From: Rhodosporidiobolus odoratus | Lineage: Eukaryota; Basidiomycota; Microbotryomycetes; Sporidiobolales; Sporidiobolaceae | DNA length: 64,000 nucleotides | Direction of reading: 5' to 3' | Assembly: GCA_034387635.1 (NCBI GenBank) | Contig: JAOANU010000009.1 | Location: 620,001 to 684,000, forward strand | Shown here: positions 1 through 11,235 of the stretch, piece by piece | Position numbering within the stretch: position 1 is the first letter of the stretch | Layout: every line of letters begins with the position of its first letter | Program-made: the position numbers and the translations under genes | The notes under the pieces: model-generated | The model's database searches: none | The model's input: only the letters and a program-made list of their open reading frames with translations | Told to the model about the DNA's origin: nothing

Positions 1-1474
1 AGTCCTGCATCTCGAGGGCAGCCTTGACCTCGGCCAGCTCGTAAACGCTCGGCGGCTGACCAAAGGCGAAATGGTGCTCTGGCGCTGAATGCAGCTCCTC
101 CGGCGACAGGAAAGCGTAGTCCTCCCCGCTCGCCGGTCCCTCCTCGATTGAGCTCACGACTCGCCGATCCCGAAAGGCGGTATACGCCTCCCTCGCCGAC
201 GGTACGCTCGCTTCGTCCGTCTCGTACGCCGCACCTCGGATGAAGAAAGGCGTGCCAACCTTGAGCGCCTTGTTTCGCACGCGGACCAGTTTCCGCTCGC
301 TCGCGCGAAGGGAGTTGTACAGCGGCTCGAAGAGGTCGAAACGATTGCTGCTAGCTGTTCGGTCGAAGAGCACGAGAAGAGCGTTGCGGTCGAGTCGAAG
401 GGTCTGGGAAGGATCAAGCGCGGGGTGCCGTTGGGTGGACAGGGCGAGGTTGATGGCGAGGTCGAGTCGTCCAAGCGAGGCGTGGACGAGGATCATGCGG
501 TCGCGAGAGGCGCACAGCGCTGCGTAGGCGTCCTTGGTCCGCTCTGCGAACCAGTCTTGCAGAGACGTCGCCCGGTTGACTCGAAGACGGGCGTCGAGCT
601 TTTTGCGAATGTGCGACTCGAGGGCGCGTTGCCGTACGCTACTCTGATTCATCCAGGTCCGGTACCCGAGCGATGCACTGTCGGCGACGAAGTCGTCCTG
701 TTGTCGCCGCAGCTCGCGCAGGCTCGCGTAAAACAGCTTGTCTGCTTGCTCGGGAGGGCCGTACGCTGCAAGGTGCGGCAATACCCGGTCGGCCACGACC
801 CTCGTATATCCCTGCGCCGTCAATATCCGTCCAAAGTCTGCCAACGCATCTAGCTCGACTTTTCCTTCCCGCATACCTTGCACGAGCAGGTTGACCAATT
901 TTCCCGCGAGCTTGTTTAGCCGTCGATCCTCCTGCCGCATGCTGACGGTTCCTTCGTACCGCCTATCTGTGACTGCGGGTGCGAGCTTCCACCACTCTAG
1001 CCATGCCGCGTCTCGGATATCTCGTTCGGCGGCGGTATGGGCGAAAACGGCGAAGAAGTATCGAGGGGGAATGGGTTGATCGGCAGCGCGGAGAGATTGG
1101 AGACGCGACCGTGCGTCGGCGTATGCGGTAGGAGATGACGAGCGGAGGAGAGAAATGAGCAGTTCGTCGGGAGTGCGAGGAGTAGGAGGGTTGTCGAGGG
1201 TGGAAAGGGGAACGGAAGTGTACTCGTCGGAGGTGTCCTCGAAAAGGAATGCGGATGTCGAAGGGCGACTCACAGACGCTCCTTGTGGCTGTGAGGCAGT
1301 CGTCTCAGCGGGAGGAAAGAGGCGAGAGGAAGGCAAGGTTGCGGTCGAAGAGAACCGGGACGAGGAGGGGACGGTGAAACGGGCGAAATTGGAGACATTA
1401 GGGGAGGCGGGTCGTGCAATATGCATGAGGATGCACGCCTGTAGTTCTAGCGGGAGTATTCGTCGGGCGGTCAT
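1..1474 (-). CDS. Partial PPR-like / hypothetical protein (C-terminus off the left edge)
   Basis: An uninterrupted reading frame of 491 codons runs from an ATG at 1474 to the window edge with no stop, so the 3' end is missing. The N-terminus (MTARRILPLE...) is followed by a Ser/Arg/Thr-rich, acid-poor stretch (about residues 25-50, with ARFTVPSSSRFSSTATLPSSR) that could be a mitochondrial presequence. The rest is rich in short amphipathic helices (for example VNLLVQGMREGKVELDALAD and VHASLGRLDLAINLAL), in the style of helical-repeat PPR/TPR proteins. I recognise no catalytic motif. No ATG lies in frame upstream, and a consensus intron (1494-1554, GTATGT...TTTCAG) sits just before the start, so the 5' UTR is probably spliced. 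A mitochondrial RNA-related role is only an inference from the repeat style. Confidence 0.6.
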   Translation of the reverse strand, partial: MTARRILPLELQACILMHIARPASPNVSNFARFTVPSSSRFSSTATLPSSRLFPPAETTASQPQGASVSRPSTSAFLFEDTSDEYTSVPLSTLDNPPTPRTPDELLISLLRSSSPTAYADARSRLQSLRAADQPIPPRYFFAVFAHTAAERDIRDAAWLEWWKLAPAVTDRRYEGTVSMRQEDRRLNKLAGKLVNLLVQGMREGKVELDALADFGRILTAQGYTRVVADRVLPHLAAYGPPEQADKLFYASLRELRRQQDDFVADSASLGYRTWMNQSSVRQRALESHIRKKLDARLRVNRATSLQDWFAERTKDAYAALCASRDRMILVHASLGRLDLAINLALSTQRHPALDPSQTLRLDRNALLVLFDRTASSNRFDLFEPLYNSLRASERKLVRVRNKALKVGTPFFIRGAAYETDEASVPSAREAYTAFRDRRVVSSIEEGPASGEDYAFLSPEELHSAPEHHFAFGQPPSVYELAEVKAALEMQD

Positions 1475-1660
1475 GGTCGGAGGATGCGAATTGCTGAAAT
1501 AAACGAGGAGGTCAGCAAGGCCAAGGTAGCGGAGGGTAAGGAGACCATACATACCGTGCGACGCAGTGGCCTCGTATAACCTTGAAGAGCCCTTGTCACC
1601 TCAACGAGCCAAGCTAGCGACGAGAATGAAGCGATTGTTTGTTTCCCTCATTCTTCAAAC
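1475..1660. promoter_or_regulatory. Short divergent promoter, PPR-like gene / RBM18
   Basis: Only 186 bp separate the two divergent start codons. Part of it (1494-1554) looks like a 5'-UTR intron of the leftward gene. The core promoters of both genes must therefore lie in about 100 bp or overlap. Confidence 0.5.
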
Positions 1661-2606
1661 ATGGCTTCGACTTCAACTCAGTCTGACAAGCGATTGTATA
1701 TCGGTAACCTGAGTACAACAGTAGACGAGTGAGTACCTTCCTCTCCCGCCACCCTCTTGTGCAAACTCACCTTTCTGCTTTCCTCCAGATACCTCCTCAT
1801 GCAAGTCTGCGCAAAGCATGGCAAGATCGCAAAACTCGACTACCTCTTCCACAAGACAGGTCCGCAGAAGGGCAAACCTCGCGGCTACGCCTTTGTGGAG
1901 TACTCTAACAAAGAGGTTCGTCCCATTTTTCCCATTCAGCCTTTTCTATCCATGTTCGACAGGGCTGATCGAGTCACTGCGGCTTGTTTCGACATTGGCT
2001 ATGCGCTGCTGCACTTGCGTCTAGGAAGCGAAACGCGCCATGCAAGCCCTGAACGACAAGGTCTTGCGAGGCAGGAAAATGGTCATCTCGCTCGCGTCTG
2101 AACAAGTGGTGCGTACCCGTCTGTCCAACGAACCATGCTTCACGTCTCTGATACCCTGCTTTGCTTCCGCTGTAGCAAGAAGAACGAACCCCGATGGGTA
2201 TGGGCATGAAGAAAGGACGCGCGCCGGCATCGAGTGAGGCTCATAAGCCAACAGCCATCAGTCTATTGAAGGGTGGAGGAGTAGCAAAAGCGTGCGTCAC
2301 TCACACAACCTCGCCATACGTCCGCACTCGCCCTTTGTGCACACATGCTGAGTGTTTTTTTCTATTCGCAGCCCCGTGAACCGCAAGATCGCCGCCCTCG
2401 AGGCCAAACTCGCGGCAATGAAGCAGCAACGAGGCGAAGGAACCTACAACGGAAGTTCTCCGTCAGGTTCACGGGGAGGGCCGCCGACGGGAGAAAATGG
2501 GGGAGCACAGGCAACCTTGTCGGGGACGGCGGCGATTGACCCGATTAAAGCTGGGTTGCCTATGCGGCCATACTTTCAGTCGGAGGAGGCGCCGAGGAAG
2601 ATGTGA
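1661..2606 (+). CDS. RBM18: RRM protein of the RBM18 family
   Basis: Five exons (1661-1728, 1789-1915, 2025-2108, 2176-2291, 2372-2606) add to 630 nt in frame, giving 209 residues. A single RRM covers about residues 10-90: RNP2 is LYIGNL (12-17) and RNP1 is RGYAFVEY (54-61), with LDYLFHKTG between them. The last is typical of RBM18 (probable RNA-binding protein 18), as is a C-terminal helix beginning NRKIAALEAKL. The length is close to that of animal RBM18 (about 190). All introns have GT...AG ends, and the AG of intron 2 is tag. The family is conserved but its precise role in RNA metabolism is not well established. It probably binds RNA in the nucleus. Confidence 0.85.
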
Positions 2607-2879
2607 GTGACCTGACGGGGGCCAGCTGATTAGTTGTACGGTGTCAGCGGGTTGGGCACGAGATGTTGTACTTTTCTCGAGACTCGCATGTTGCTATATC
2701 GTTACGAACTGCTTCGCACGGCCCGTACCGCGCGTCTTTCTAGATACTTGGCTTTTTCGCTGTTCCGCAATCGCTTTGTGGCTGCAGCAGTAGTCCGCTA
2801 TTCCTTCGTGTCTCTCCGCACCACTTGATCGAAACTGTGGCCTCATTTCTCTTTGCTCGTACCGCTCGATCGGTCAGGG
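2607..2879. other. Intergenic, RBM18 to OSCA/CSC1-like gene
   Basis: This 273-bp stretch holds the 3' end of RBM18 and the promoter of the following gene, which is transcribed in the same direction. I see no other feature. Confidence 0.4.
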
Positions 2880-5800
2880 ATGGAGCAGTACATGTACACA
2901 CTGGCTGATACGGATCCTGACAACCCCGGTACGTCCCTGCCCTGTCTTTCTTGGGAGCGTAGTGACCGCATCATGCTGACCTCGTCCTCGCATTTGTCGC
3001 GACTGACTTGGGTAGGACTGCCGACAGGACAGCTAGGGAAGTATCAGTGAGCAAAATCCACTCGCCCCGCTCCTCGAACAGCACTGACACGGCCACCCTT
3101 TCTCCCCACTTCCTGCTCAATCTCGACTTGCCCACCTTCTAGAGGACCATGGTTCTCGACTCAGCTCACCCTCTCCCTGTCCGTCGGTCTGGGCAGCTTC
3201 TTGCTCTTCTGCGCTCTCAGAAGGGTCGAGCGCTTCAAGGTCCTCTACTCCCCGAGAACGTTGCTCAGGGGTTCGTTCTGCCTTTCCCCTCACGCCCTTC
3301 CCTTGAGCCTGGCTCGCTGATTCAAAGTAATCAAACAGGCTTCTCTCCTCATGAAGTCCACGCTCAGGAGTCGTTCCTTGGCTGGGTCAGACCGACACTC
3401 TCGACCAGCGAATTTGTGGTGCTGCAGCTCGTTGGGCTCGATGCGGCAGTCGTGAGTTGCTATTCCCCAACGCTGACACTCAGAGCACGGGACAAAGCTG
3501 AAAGTTGTAACCTGCAGCTACTCTCCTTCCTGCGCACCGGGTTTCTCTTTTTCCTTACCTGCTCCATCCTCGCCTTCGCTGTGCTGGTGCCAATCAACTA
3601 CCGCGAAAACGGCACAAGCGAGGGCGTCCCTCCATCCTCAAACCGATCTGCCTCTTTCATCCCGTCTCTTTACTCTTCGCCTCTCGTCCATACCGCACAA
3701 GCCAAGATCACCCACGGCTCGACTCTCTACCTCACCTCTCATCTTGTCTTCACCTATGTCTTCACGATCGTTGCCCTCGTCTTCCTTCACCGCAACTGGA
3801 AGCGCTACATCCCCCTTCGCCAGCTCTTCTCGCTCGAACTGGCCCACTCCATCCCTGCCAGGACGGTCATGGTGACCGCTCTCCCGCCGCATTTGCGCAG
3901 CGAGAGATCCCTCGCAGATTACTTCGAGGGAATTCAACTGGACGAAGCCAGTCCCTCGCTTGACAATCCTCGCCGTACAGGCGGATTGGCCGTCGAGAGC
4001 GTCGTAGTCACCCGTGCGATCGGGTCGATGCGGGAGTTACTCGAGAGGCGCACCACCGCATTGCAGACTCTGGAGAATGCATGGAGAAAGTACCTCGGGA
4101 ACCCGGTACCGGTTGAAGGGAAGAGGGCTATCTTTGGCTATGATAGGGAGTATGAGGTCGATCGGATTTTGAATGGGCCGGAGGCGAGCTCGGAGGGTCC
4201 GCAGCAAGGTTCAGCGGGCGCTAGGGAGGGACGCCTCGTGGATGTGGACGACGAAGGTACTGCCGAGGGACAGGACGCCGACGACGACGATCTCGAAGCG
4301 CGCCTCCTCGCACCTTCGCATCCCAACATCGCTAACCCAACAAGGAAACGCCCCACGCTGCGACCACATTGGTTCGGCAAGAAGGTAGATGCGCTGGATT
4401 ACTACGCGGAGCTGTTTAGAAAGGCAGACGAAGCGGTCAGGAAGAGGAGGAAGGGGAAATTCAGGCCGACTGGAGTCGCTTTCGTCACTTTCCAGAGCTT
4501 GGCTGCTGCAGTGCGTCTCTCGTCTCTCGCTTATCCGTCCCTCTAGTCCCTACTGAGCCTTCTGTGTGCAGCAAATCGCCGCTCAGACGGTTCACTACCC
4601 TACGGCGGACGAGTTCCACACAGAACTGGGTAAGTCCTGGCAGTTCATGACTTTCGAGAGCTATGCTTACCGCACATTGTCGCAGCGCCAGAGCCTCGTG
4701 ATGTCCACTGGTTCAACCTGAACCTTTCCTCGTCGTCTGTCTTCGTTCGCCAGATCATCGTCATCCTCACCCTTCTCGTCCTCCTCTCGGTCTGGTCTGT
4801 TCCGGTCGCCGCCCTGGCGACGTTGCTCAGCTGGGACACGATCAAAGACGCGTCCCCGGGTCTCGCCAAGCTGCTCGGTAAAAGGTGCTCACCCCGCCCC
4901 CTCTTCATTGTTTGCAGGATCGAGCTGACCTTCCCAATCCCGCTCAAGTCCTCGTCTGCGCGGCTTCATCACCACGTCCCTTCCTTCTCTCGCCTTGGTC
5001 GCTTTCAACAACTTCCTGCCCATGTTCCTCGAGGCCCTCTCGGTCTTCCAAGGCTTACAAGCGCGGAGCTGGATTGAGCTTTCCCAGCTCAAGAAGTATC
5101 ACATCTCGCTGCTCTTCACGACCCTCTTCGTTTTCGTGCGTGCTTCTCACTTTTGACGCAACTGGGTTAGACGGCCACTGACCTACCGGGAACCGTGCAG
5201 ATCACCTCATCCACCTATTCCCTCTTGCAAGAGATTTCCGAGAGCCCGGCGAAGGTACTCGACAAGCTGGCAACGACCCTTCCGGGAGCCCGCAACTTTT
5301 TCGTCTCCTACGTCATGCTTGCGGGTGAGCGACCTCTGCTATCTCTACAACCAGCGAAGTATGGCTGAACTCGATGCTTCCTTCCAGGTGTCGCCCTCAT
5401 GCCACTTCAGCTACTCGAGGTTGCCACCGTCATTCCGAGGGCCTTCTACCAGCTCTTCTTCACACGCACGCCTCGTGGTAAGCTTGTTCGTCTTGTACTC
5501 GCCGCTCACCGGGCTAAGCTTTCTTCCGCTGCAGAGCATGCCGAGCTGAACGCGCCAACAATGCCAAATCTGGGTGTGATTTACCCTCAGGTCCGTATCC
5601 TTCGCCTCAGAGGGACTACCCTGTGAATGACACTCCCTCCCGCAGGCGCTGCTCATCTGGACTCTCGGCTTGACTTACTCAATCATCACCCCGATCATTC
5701 TCCCCTTCACTGCACTCTACTTCGGTCTGGCTTACCTCGTCTACAAGTACCGCTTCCTCTTCGTCTTTTGTGCGTTGCTTCCTGCTCTCGTCTGTTGGCG

Positions 5801-6916
5801 GAGTTAAGCTAATCTCTTCCCCTTTCCAGATCGCCCTTACGAAAGTCGCGGACAGGCATGGCCGCTTGCTTACAACCGCGTCGGGCTCGCGCTCATCCTC
5901 TTCCAGGTCTTCATGCTCGGTGCGTGCGCGCAATCTCGCCCACTTTCAGCGAGTCATACTTACTTCCCATCTCTGCAGGTCTCTTCACCGTTCGCAAAGC
6001 TTTCCTACTCTCCGGTCTCGTCATCCCCCTCTTGGTCGCGACGGCATACACTATCTGGCGTCTCGGAGCTACGTATGCCCCGTTATCTCGCTTCGTCAAC
6101 CTCTCGCAAGCTTGTGAGGCGGAACATGGCGCCGGCGCAGAGGACGTCGTCAAGCTCCGTCGAGGTCACCCAGTCACTACTAGTCAGACTGAGCTCAGTC
6201 GAGGGAGGTATGGTCACACCGGCGAAGGTGTCTATGCGGTCGCGAAGGTACAGAATCCGCCTGACTCGCTTCGCATATTGCACAAGCTGAATGAATCTGC
6301 CTACAGAACCCTTCTACCGACTACTCTCAACCTCCCCTCTCCGACTCATACCCCGGCGTGCTCAACACCGGTTCGCGACGCTACGGTCACCCAGCCCTTT
6401 TCGGTTCTCTCCCGGAACCTTGGCTTCCTGTTTCCGCTGAGCCAATCGAAGCGCGAGCCGAACTTCCGCAAGCGGTCAAGGACGCTCTCGTGGTCGTCGA
6501 CATTCGCCGAGGCTGGCGCAACTTGAAAAGAGCCGCTCAGAAGGGGGTCGGCCTTGGGGCTAGCGGTGATGCAGGTCAATACGCAGCAGCCGGCGATGGG
6601 TCGAGGGAGAGGAGATCGAGCTGGGGAACGTCGAGGAGCGAGGAGGACCCGAGTCGTGCTTGGAGGGGAAGCCAGGGTAGCGAATTGCCGAGTCCGGCGG
6701 GACATGGGAATTTAAGCGAGAGTGAGGAGGAGCTGGAGGACGGGGAAGGCGAACAGTCCAGGTATGTATTATGCTTCGTTTTCGCGCATACTCTGCAGTG
6801 CTGACTGGCTCGTCATGTGCAGGTACTCCACCTTTTTCCCTCATCGGCAAGGCGCACGTTACTTCCCTGGACACTTCCCGCCCAGCTCGAGGGAGACCAG
6901 CGAAGCAGAGGATTGA
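2880..6916 (+). CDS. OSCA/CSC1-type calcium-permeable stress-gated cation channel
   Basis: A multi-exon gene whose ATG at 2880 opens MEQYMYTLADTDPD. Two small exons (2880-2928, 3016-3046) precede the first membrane segment in the exon starting at 3143 (FSTQLTLSLSVGLGSFLLF). Family hallmarks follow: FSPHEVHAQESFLGW and LSTSEFVVLQLVGLDAAV, a long cytosolic loop with an RRM-like fold (about 3810-4700), then the DUF221/RSN1_7TM block including ALVAFNNFLPMFLEALS, SRGQAWPLAYNRVGLAL and further hydrophobic helices to about 6080. The C-terminus is a soluble acidic tail ending SSRETSEAED. Family members are plasma-membrane, vacuolar or ER channels opened by osmotic or mechanical stress. One intron (after about 4887) seems to use a GTGCTC donor and an AAG acceptor, so that junction needs cDNA. 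Known fungal relatives include Csc1, Phm7 and Rsn1. Confidence 0.9.
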
Positions 6917-7477
6917 GGTGTAGCTACGACACAATGCAAACCTACCTTGTTACGATACCGCACGACGGCATCGCGCAGAGGTTTTCTCTGCTACCTAGGT
7001 CAGAAACAAACGGCTCGCTGTCCTCGACTGCTTCGACGCCTGAGCTCCTCCCTCTTATGTGGGGGGCTGACTGGATTCTGATGATGGTGCTGGGATGCGG
7101 CCTTCCGGGAGGAGAACGGACTGGAGACAAACAGGCAAAAAGGGAGCATTCTTTTGACCTTCTCAAGTCGGGGATGGAAGCCTCGTCTCTGCTCTGTGCG
7201 CACTTTCACCCTGGTGGGATAGCTATACGGGATCCCTTGTGAAGGCTGAACGAAATTCGAGCCCAGATAGACGGCCTCACTAGCAATAGAACTTGGCGGA
7301 GGCGGATCTCGCTGTTTTCCTCTGCAAGCCACTGACAGCCACGTTCGTTGCGCAGCAGTGTATGGGGCGTCACTATAAACTCTACAAGACCGCGACGAGG
7401 AGGTGACTATCCGGCAATAGAGACAGTGAGGCAAAGGATTACACACCCAACGACTTCTTGAGCTCGATCTTGCTAAA
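6917..7477. other. Convergent 3' intergenic region
   Basis: This lies between the 3' ends of the channel gene and the leftward orphan gene. It has short overlapping frames with no coding character. It contains one copy of the dispersed 11-mer at 7156-7166. Confidence 0.4.
7156..7166 (+). repeat. Copy of dispersed motif GACCTTCTCAA
   Basis: Context TTTTGACCTTCTCAAGTCGGGG. This is one of eight copies in the window, and here it is non-coding. The core forms an imperfect inverted repeat, TTGA-N5-TCAA. Confidence 0.6.
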
Positions 7478-8916
7478 CTACCACCTCTCCCCTGATTCCC
7501 ACCTTGCCTTCGTGGTACCGTGGAGAGTCGCACATCGGTGTGAGATATGGGAGAGAGACCTCAGCTGGCCGTCATTCCCCGGTTTGCTCCATCCGGTGTG
7601 GTTCAAGTTGGGGTTGACAGCATCAGGGTTGAAGTTGAAGGGGCCCCCGGTACCTGCGTGGACATGAGAGCTGGGGCCGGGGTATGTGGACGGCGGCACC
7701 GTGCTGTAGCTGGGCGCGGGTACCCAAGTTCCCGTGGGAAGAGGAAGAGGGTTATCATACTGACTCTGCGGCTGCCATTGCGGTTGCCATTGGCGGGCAC
7801 CGGGATGGCCTGCTGTAGCTGCTGGACCCTGCGATACACACAGCTGTCAGTACACTATGAGCGGTGCATCAAGGGGCAATATCACCATGGTTGCACGAGC
7901 TAAGTGCTCGGATGCAGTCTGATCTGGCCCATACCAAGCCGGACCTTCTCCCCACGAGCCAGCGGGAGGCTGCACGAGCTGTCAGACCCCATCATAAAGG
8001 ATAGCATCAGATATACTGGCGGTCAGCGCGGGACGGCTTGAGGGAAGGGTAAAGGGAAAAGGTAAGGCAAGCAAAAGTGGCAACTCACGGCTGCACCTTG
8101 GGTATGTCCCGCAGCGAAGGCGTGCACGGCACCCACAGAGGGAGGGTTCGAAGGTCGGTCCCAGGTGATTTGCTCTGCACACTCCGCCAGATGTTTCGCG
8201 GAGGCCTGGCAGCATCAAGGCTACTTCAGCTGGTGCAGCCGGTACAGCTGGGCTGTCTACCTGGTGAGAAGGCCAAATCATGAACTTACCCTGAACATCG
8301 CATGGCGCTGCTCCCTGATGAGGTTCAAGAGTCTTTGACGGCGCCCATCACTAATCGTTGTCCAGAAGGGGCTCAGGGCGCTGTAGATTTGGCTCCTGAG
8401 GGGTTCGTTGTCGGGGCCAGCGTATGCAAGTCCAATTTCAGACCGCAAGGCGTCAGTTCTCGGCGAAACATCCGAGTTGGGCTGGAAAAACGGCGCATCA
8501 GCGTATATACAGCCTGCTTCGCAGGATGCGGTGAGTTGTTCAGGGTTACGTACCCTCTGAAGTACTTGCGGTACGCTGGCCTCGCGCTCGGGAGCTGATC
8601 TGAGGGCATAGGCCAAGATGGCCCCAACGGTAGCCTGTTGACCGTCAAAGTGAAGAAAATCAGTTGGCAGGCCCCGAGCAGCCACGCCGGCCAAACATAC
8701 TCGTGGGGAGTGGTGCCTCTGATCCCTCGCGAAATTGCTAGTCGCTTTGCGTCGTTCAGGTGCTAGGCTTGTCCAGACGTTGGCCAAAGCATCCCGAATA
8801 TCCTTCCGGAGAGCGGCACTCCCTGAGTAGTTGTAGCCAGCATCCACCGCGTTCACGAATGCCTCCCAGCCAGGCATGCGACTGCGGCCGGTACGTCTGC
8901 GGTGACTGCTTGACAT
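7478..8916 (-). CDS. Orphan protein with an internal duplicated helical unit
   Basis: Six exons (8916-8701, 8634-8550, 8513-8290, 8205-8089, 7978-7886, 7828-7478) stay in frame and give 361 residues from MSSSHRRRTGRS. I do not recognise a family. Two related segments occur: LRKDIRDALANVWTSLAPER followed by RKATSNFARDQRHH, and LRSQIYSALSPFWTTISDGR followed by RQRLLNLIREQRHAMF. Each is a probable helical pair ending in RDQRH or REQRH. Downstream lies a Pro/Gly/Gln/Trp-rich low-complexity tail (QWQPQWQPQSQY, then PSTYPGPSSHVH), probably disordered. Possible extra 5' exons exist near 9450 (an ATG frame MSRIEAWCRSSG with a GTAAGC donor), so the start is not certain. No signal peptide or membrane helix is seen at the chosen start. 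Confidence 0.65.
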
Positions 8917-9681
8917 GCTGGCGGATTCCAGGTAAGTGAAGTGAGCAGAGAAACGAAAGGACAGCCAGGGGTGCATCATCCCGAGAGGAGACTGCCCCAG
9001 CCCCCGTGATCAGCTACTCCGCGATCCTGGACCTGCTGTGCACTGTGGGCGACCAGGAGCTACAGTACCCGGCAGCAGACGCCCCTCGCCAGCGGCAGAG
9101 ACTCCTGAGCAATTTTGGGCGCTGTACTTCTCGGCGGACTTGCGACAGTACCTGATCTCGCTGCGATAAGTCGCTGAAGCAGACAGCTTGCAGACCTAGC
9201 GTAAGGAGCGGGAATGCTGAGCAGACTGTCGTGTGAGGAGGTCACTAGTTCGATATAGAGCGAAGAAAGTGCGATTTCTGACCTTCTCAATTCGGGGCCA
9301 GAGCTTTTTCTGATCAGTTCTACCGCTCCCCTCGTCTAGAGCACAGTGGAGATGTTGCAACCCAAGAGATTTGCTTACAATGCGGTTGAGAACGGCCAGC
9401 AAAGAAGGCAAAACCCCACTACTTCGGCACCAGGCCTCGATACGGGACATAAGAAAGAGATCAACATAAACGAGTGAATGACGGGAGTGTAACGAGGTAC
9501 CAACAATGAAGGAAAGGCGAAGGAAGACGGCAATGCTGAAAGGGGGTATAAGAAATCACGGGTGTGGAACCAGAACAAACGGGTAAAGAGGCGGGAGAAG
9601 GCAGATGATAGGGAGGAACGCGAGGGACACCACCTCAAAGGCGACAAGGACAAAGGACACTAGCTCGACAGCGTGGACGCT
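8917..9681. other. Upstream region of the orphan gene / 3' side of the secreted-protein gene
   Basis: No firm gene is seen. A leftward frame opening at 9450 (MSRIEAWCRSSGVLPSLLAV) ends at a good donor, and short in-frame pieces such as KKLWPRIEK follow between AG and GT signals. This could be 5' exons of the orphan gene or a chance run. It includes a copy of the 11-mer at 9280-9290. Confidence 0.35.
9280..9290 (+). repeat. Copy of dispersed motif GACCTTCTCAA
   Basis: Context TTCTGACCTTCTCAATTCGGGG. The flanking TCGGGG is shared with the 7156 copy. It is non-coding unless the speculative 5' exons of the neighbouring gene are real. Confidence 0.55.
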
Positions 9682-11235
9682 CTATGCCTTGGTGATCTTC
9701 CAGTGCTGAGCGTCGTCGCTCGAGTCGTAGTCGACGAGCTTGAGCGACTGGTAGTCACCGAAAGTGGTAACCGCTTCGGCGGTGAGAGCGCGGGTGCTCA
9801 TATCGGTGATGTGGTCAACGGCAATGCTAGAGAAGTTGACAAAGGCGATAGTCAGCTCGACCCGACGTTGAAAGTAGAGAGGCAGACGATCGACGCACAT
9901 GCAGTAGTTGGTGTCGCCGCGCTTGTCGAGCTTGTTCGGGTTCTCACCGAAGCCGAGAGCGCGCTTCGATGTGCGGGAGCGCTTGTGCATGCGACCGAGA
10001 GATTGGTAGTAGGACATCAAGGTGTCTTGGCATTCAACCTTTCCTTGCTGCGATGACGAATAGCAAGATCAGCGACGGCAGGAAGTCGAGGCGACATACG
10101 AGCTCGACTTACGTCCCAAACGTACTCGGGGTGCTGCACATAGAAAGACACGGTCAGGACAGAAAGCGGAAGAGAGCGCATTGACAGTCAGCATAAAACG
10201 TACGCGAGCGAGCCACCATCCCGGGTGGATGCAGGTCCAGGTGGTACTGCACACCCGGAAAGCAGATGTCAGCGTAAAGTCTAGAAGTGACGAGACGGAC
10301 GACTCACCGGTCGTTAGGGTCGCGAGTTTGGCTGGAAGAGGCGGCGGACGATGTGGAAGATGCCTCGTCGTCATCCGAAGACCATGACGCAGTTGAAGCA
10401 GACTTGGACTTTGACTGAACGACGGCGTTCAACTTGATGTTGGAAGTGTCGGCGGAGTCGTCCGAGCTGGAGCTGGAGGAGGAGCCGCAGGGGACGGCGT
10501 GCCAGAACTGCTTGGCGACCTCGAGGGTGTCCGTGCCGTCGGAAGCGAGGTCGCCTACCTTGCAAGCGTACGAGACCGCAGCGATGTCGATACCAACGCT
10601 GTTCTCGATACCCCACTGGGAAGACATGCACTTGTCGAGACCCTGGAAGTAAGAGCCGCTCCAGGTGTCGTGGTTGACGCCAGACTGTCCGTACTTGGAG
10701 TCGTGACCGATAGTGACCGTCTTCTTGCTCGAGCCGGTGATGAGATTGGTCGTGTCGCCTACGATGCAGAGTTGACGATCAGAAAAAGGCCGAAAGAAGA
10801 GACTGCAAACTGAACATACCTGGTCGGTCGAAGTACATGTACTCGCCGGTCTTGACGTTTTGTACATAGTAGTCACCGTTGAGCTCAATGGCTTGAGTCT
10901 GCGATCGCGGAACGGAAGAAGGAAGCCGAAGAAAAAAGGGTTAGCATCGCCTCTTTCTACTCGTTGTTGCTAGTGTCTCCGGAGCAGTAGCCCTCGCATA
11001 GTGCTCTTGTCCTAGCCGTGCACGGCTCATGTACGGCATACTAGACGCCTGTTGCTACCCGCGCCAAGAAAGGCCGAGTGCGACGCTCGATCCTCCGCCA
11101 TACGTCCGTTGAAAGGAGAGACGAGCAACGGACCGCGAGTTTAACGGCGACGGTGGCCATGTCGACGATGCCGGCAGCCTGTACGGCAGTGGCAAAGAGT
11201 GCAGAGGCGGCGAGGGAGAGGTAGGCGGTCTTCAT
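9682..11235 (-). CDS. Secreted protein, beta-trefoil-like features, Ser-rich linker, possible Kex2 sites
   Basis: Six exons (11235-11134, 10898-10820, 10758-10308, 10246-10204, 10133-10113, 10047-9682) total 1062 nt in frame, giving 353 residues. A clear signal peptide (MKTAYLSLAASALFATAVQA) leads a domain beginning YYVQNVKTGEYMYFDRP, with several Cys residues. A Ser/Asp/Ala-rich linker follows (about 10330-10480), then a C-terminal part with Cys pairs (CIHP, CQD, CMCVDR) ending QHWKITKA. The YYVQNVKTGEY start and the HWKI end recall ricin-type beta-trefoils, but this is a weak call. Dibasic KR pairs occur at TSKRALGF and KLDKRGDT and may be processed by a Kex2-type protease. It likely acts outside the cell or in the wall. 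No catalytic motif is recognised. Confidence 0.7.

Noticed and set aside
3149..4546. One continuous rightward frame taken as a complete protein
   Set aside because: It reads through introns of the channel gene that happen to be open, and its ATG frame at 3149 is not the one encoding the first membrane helix.
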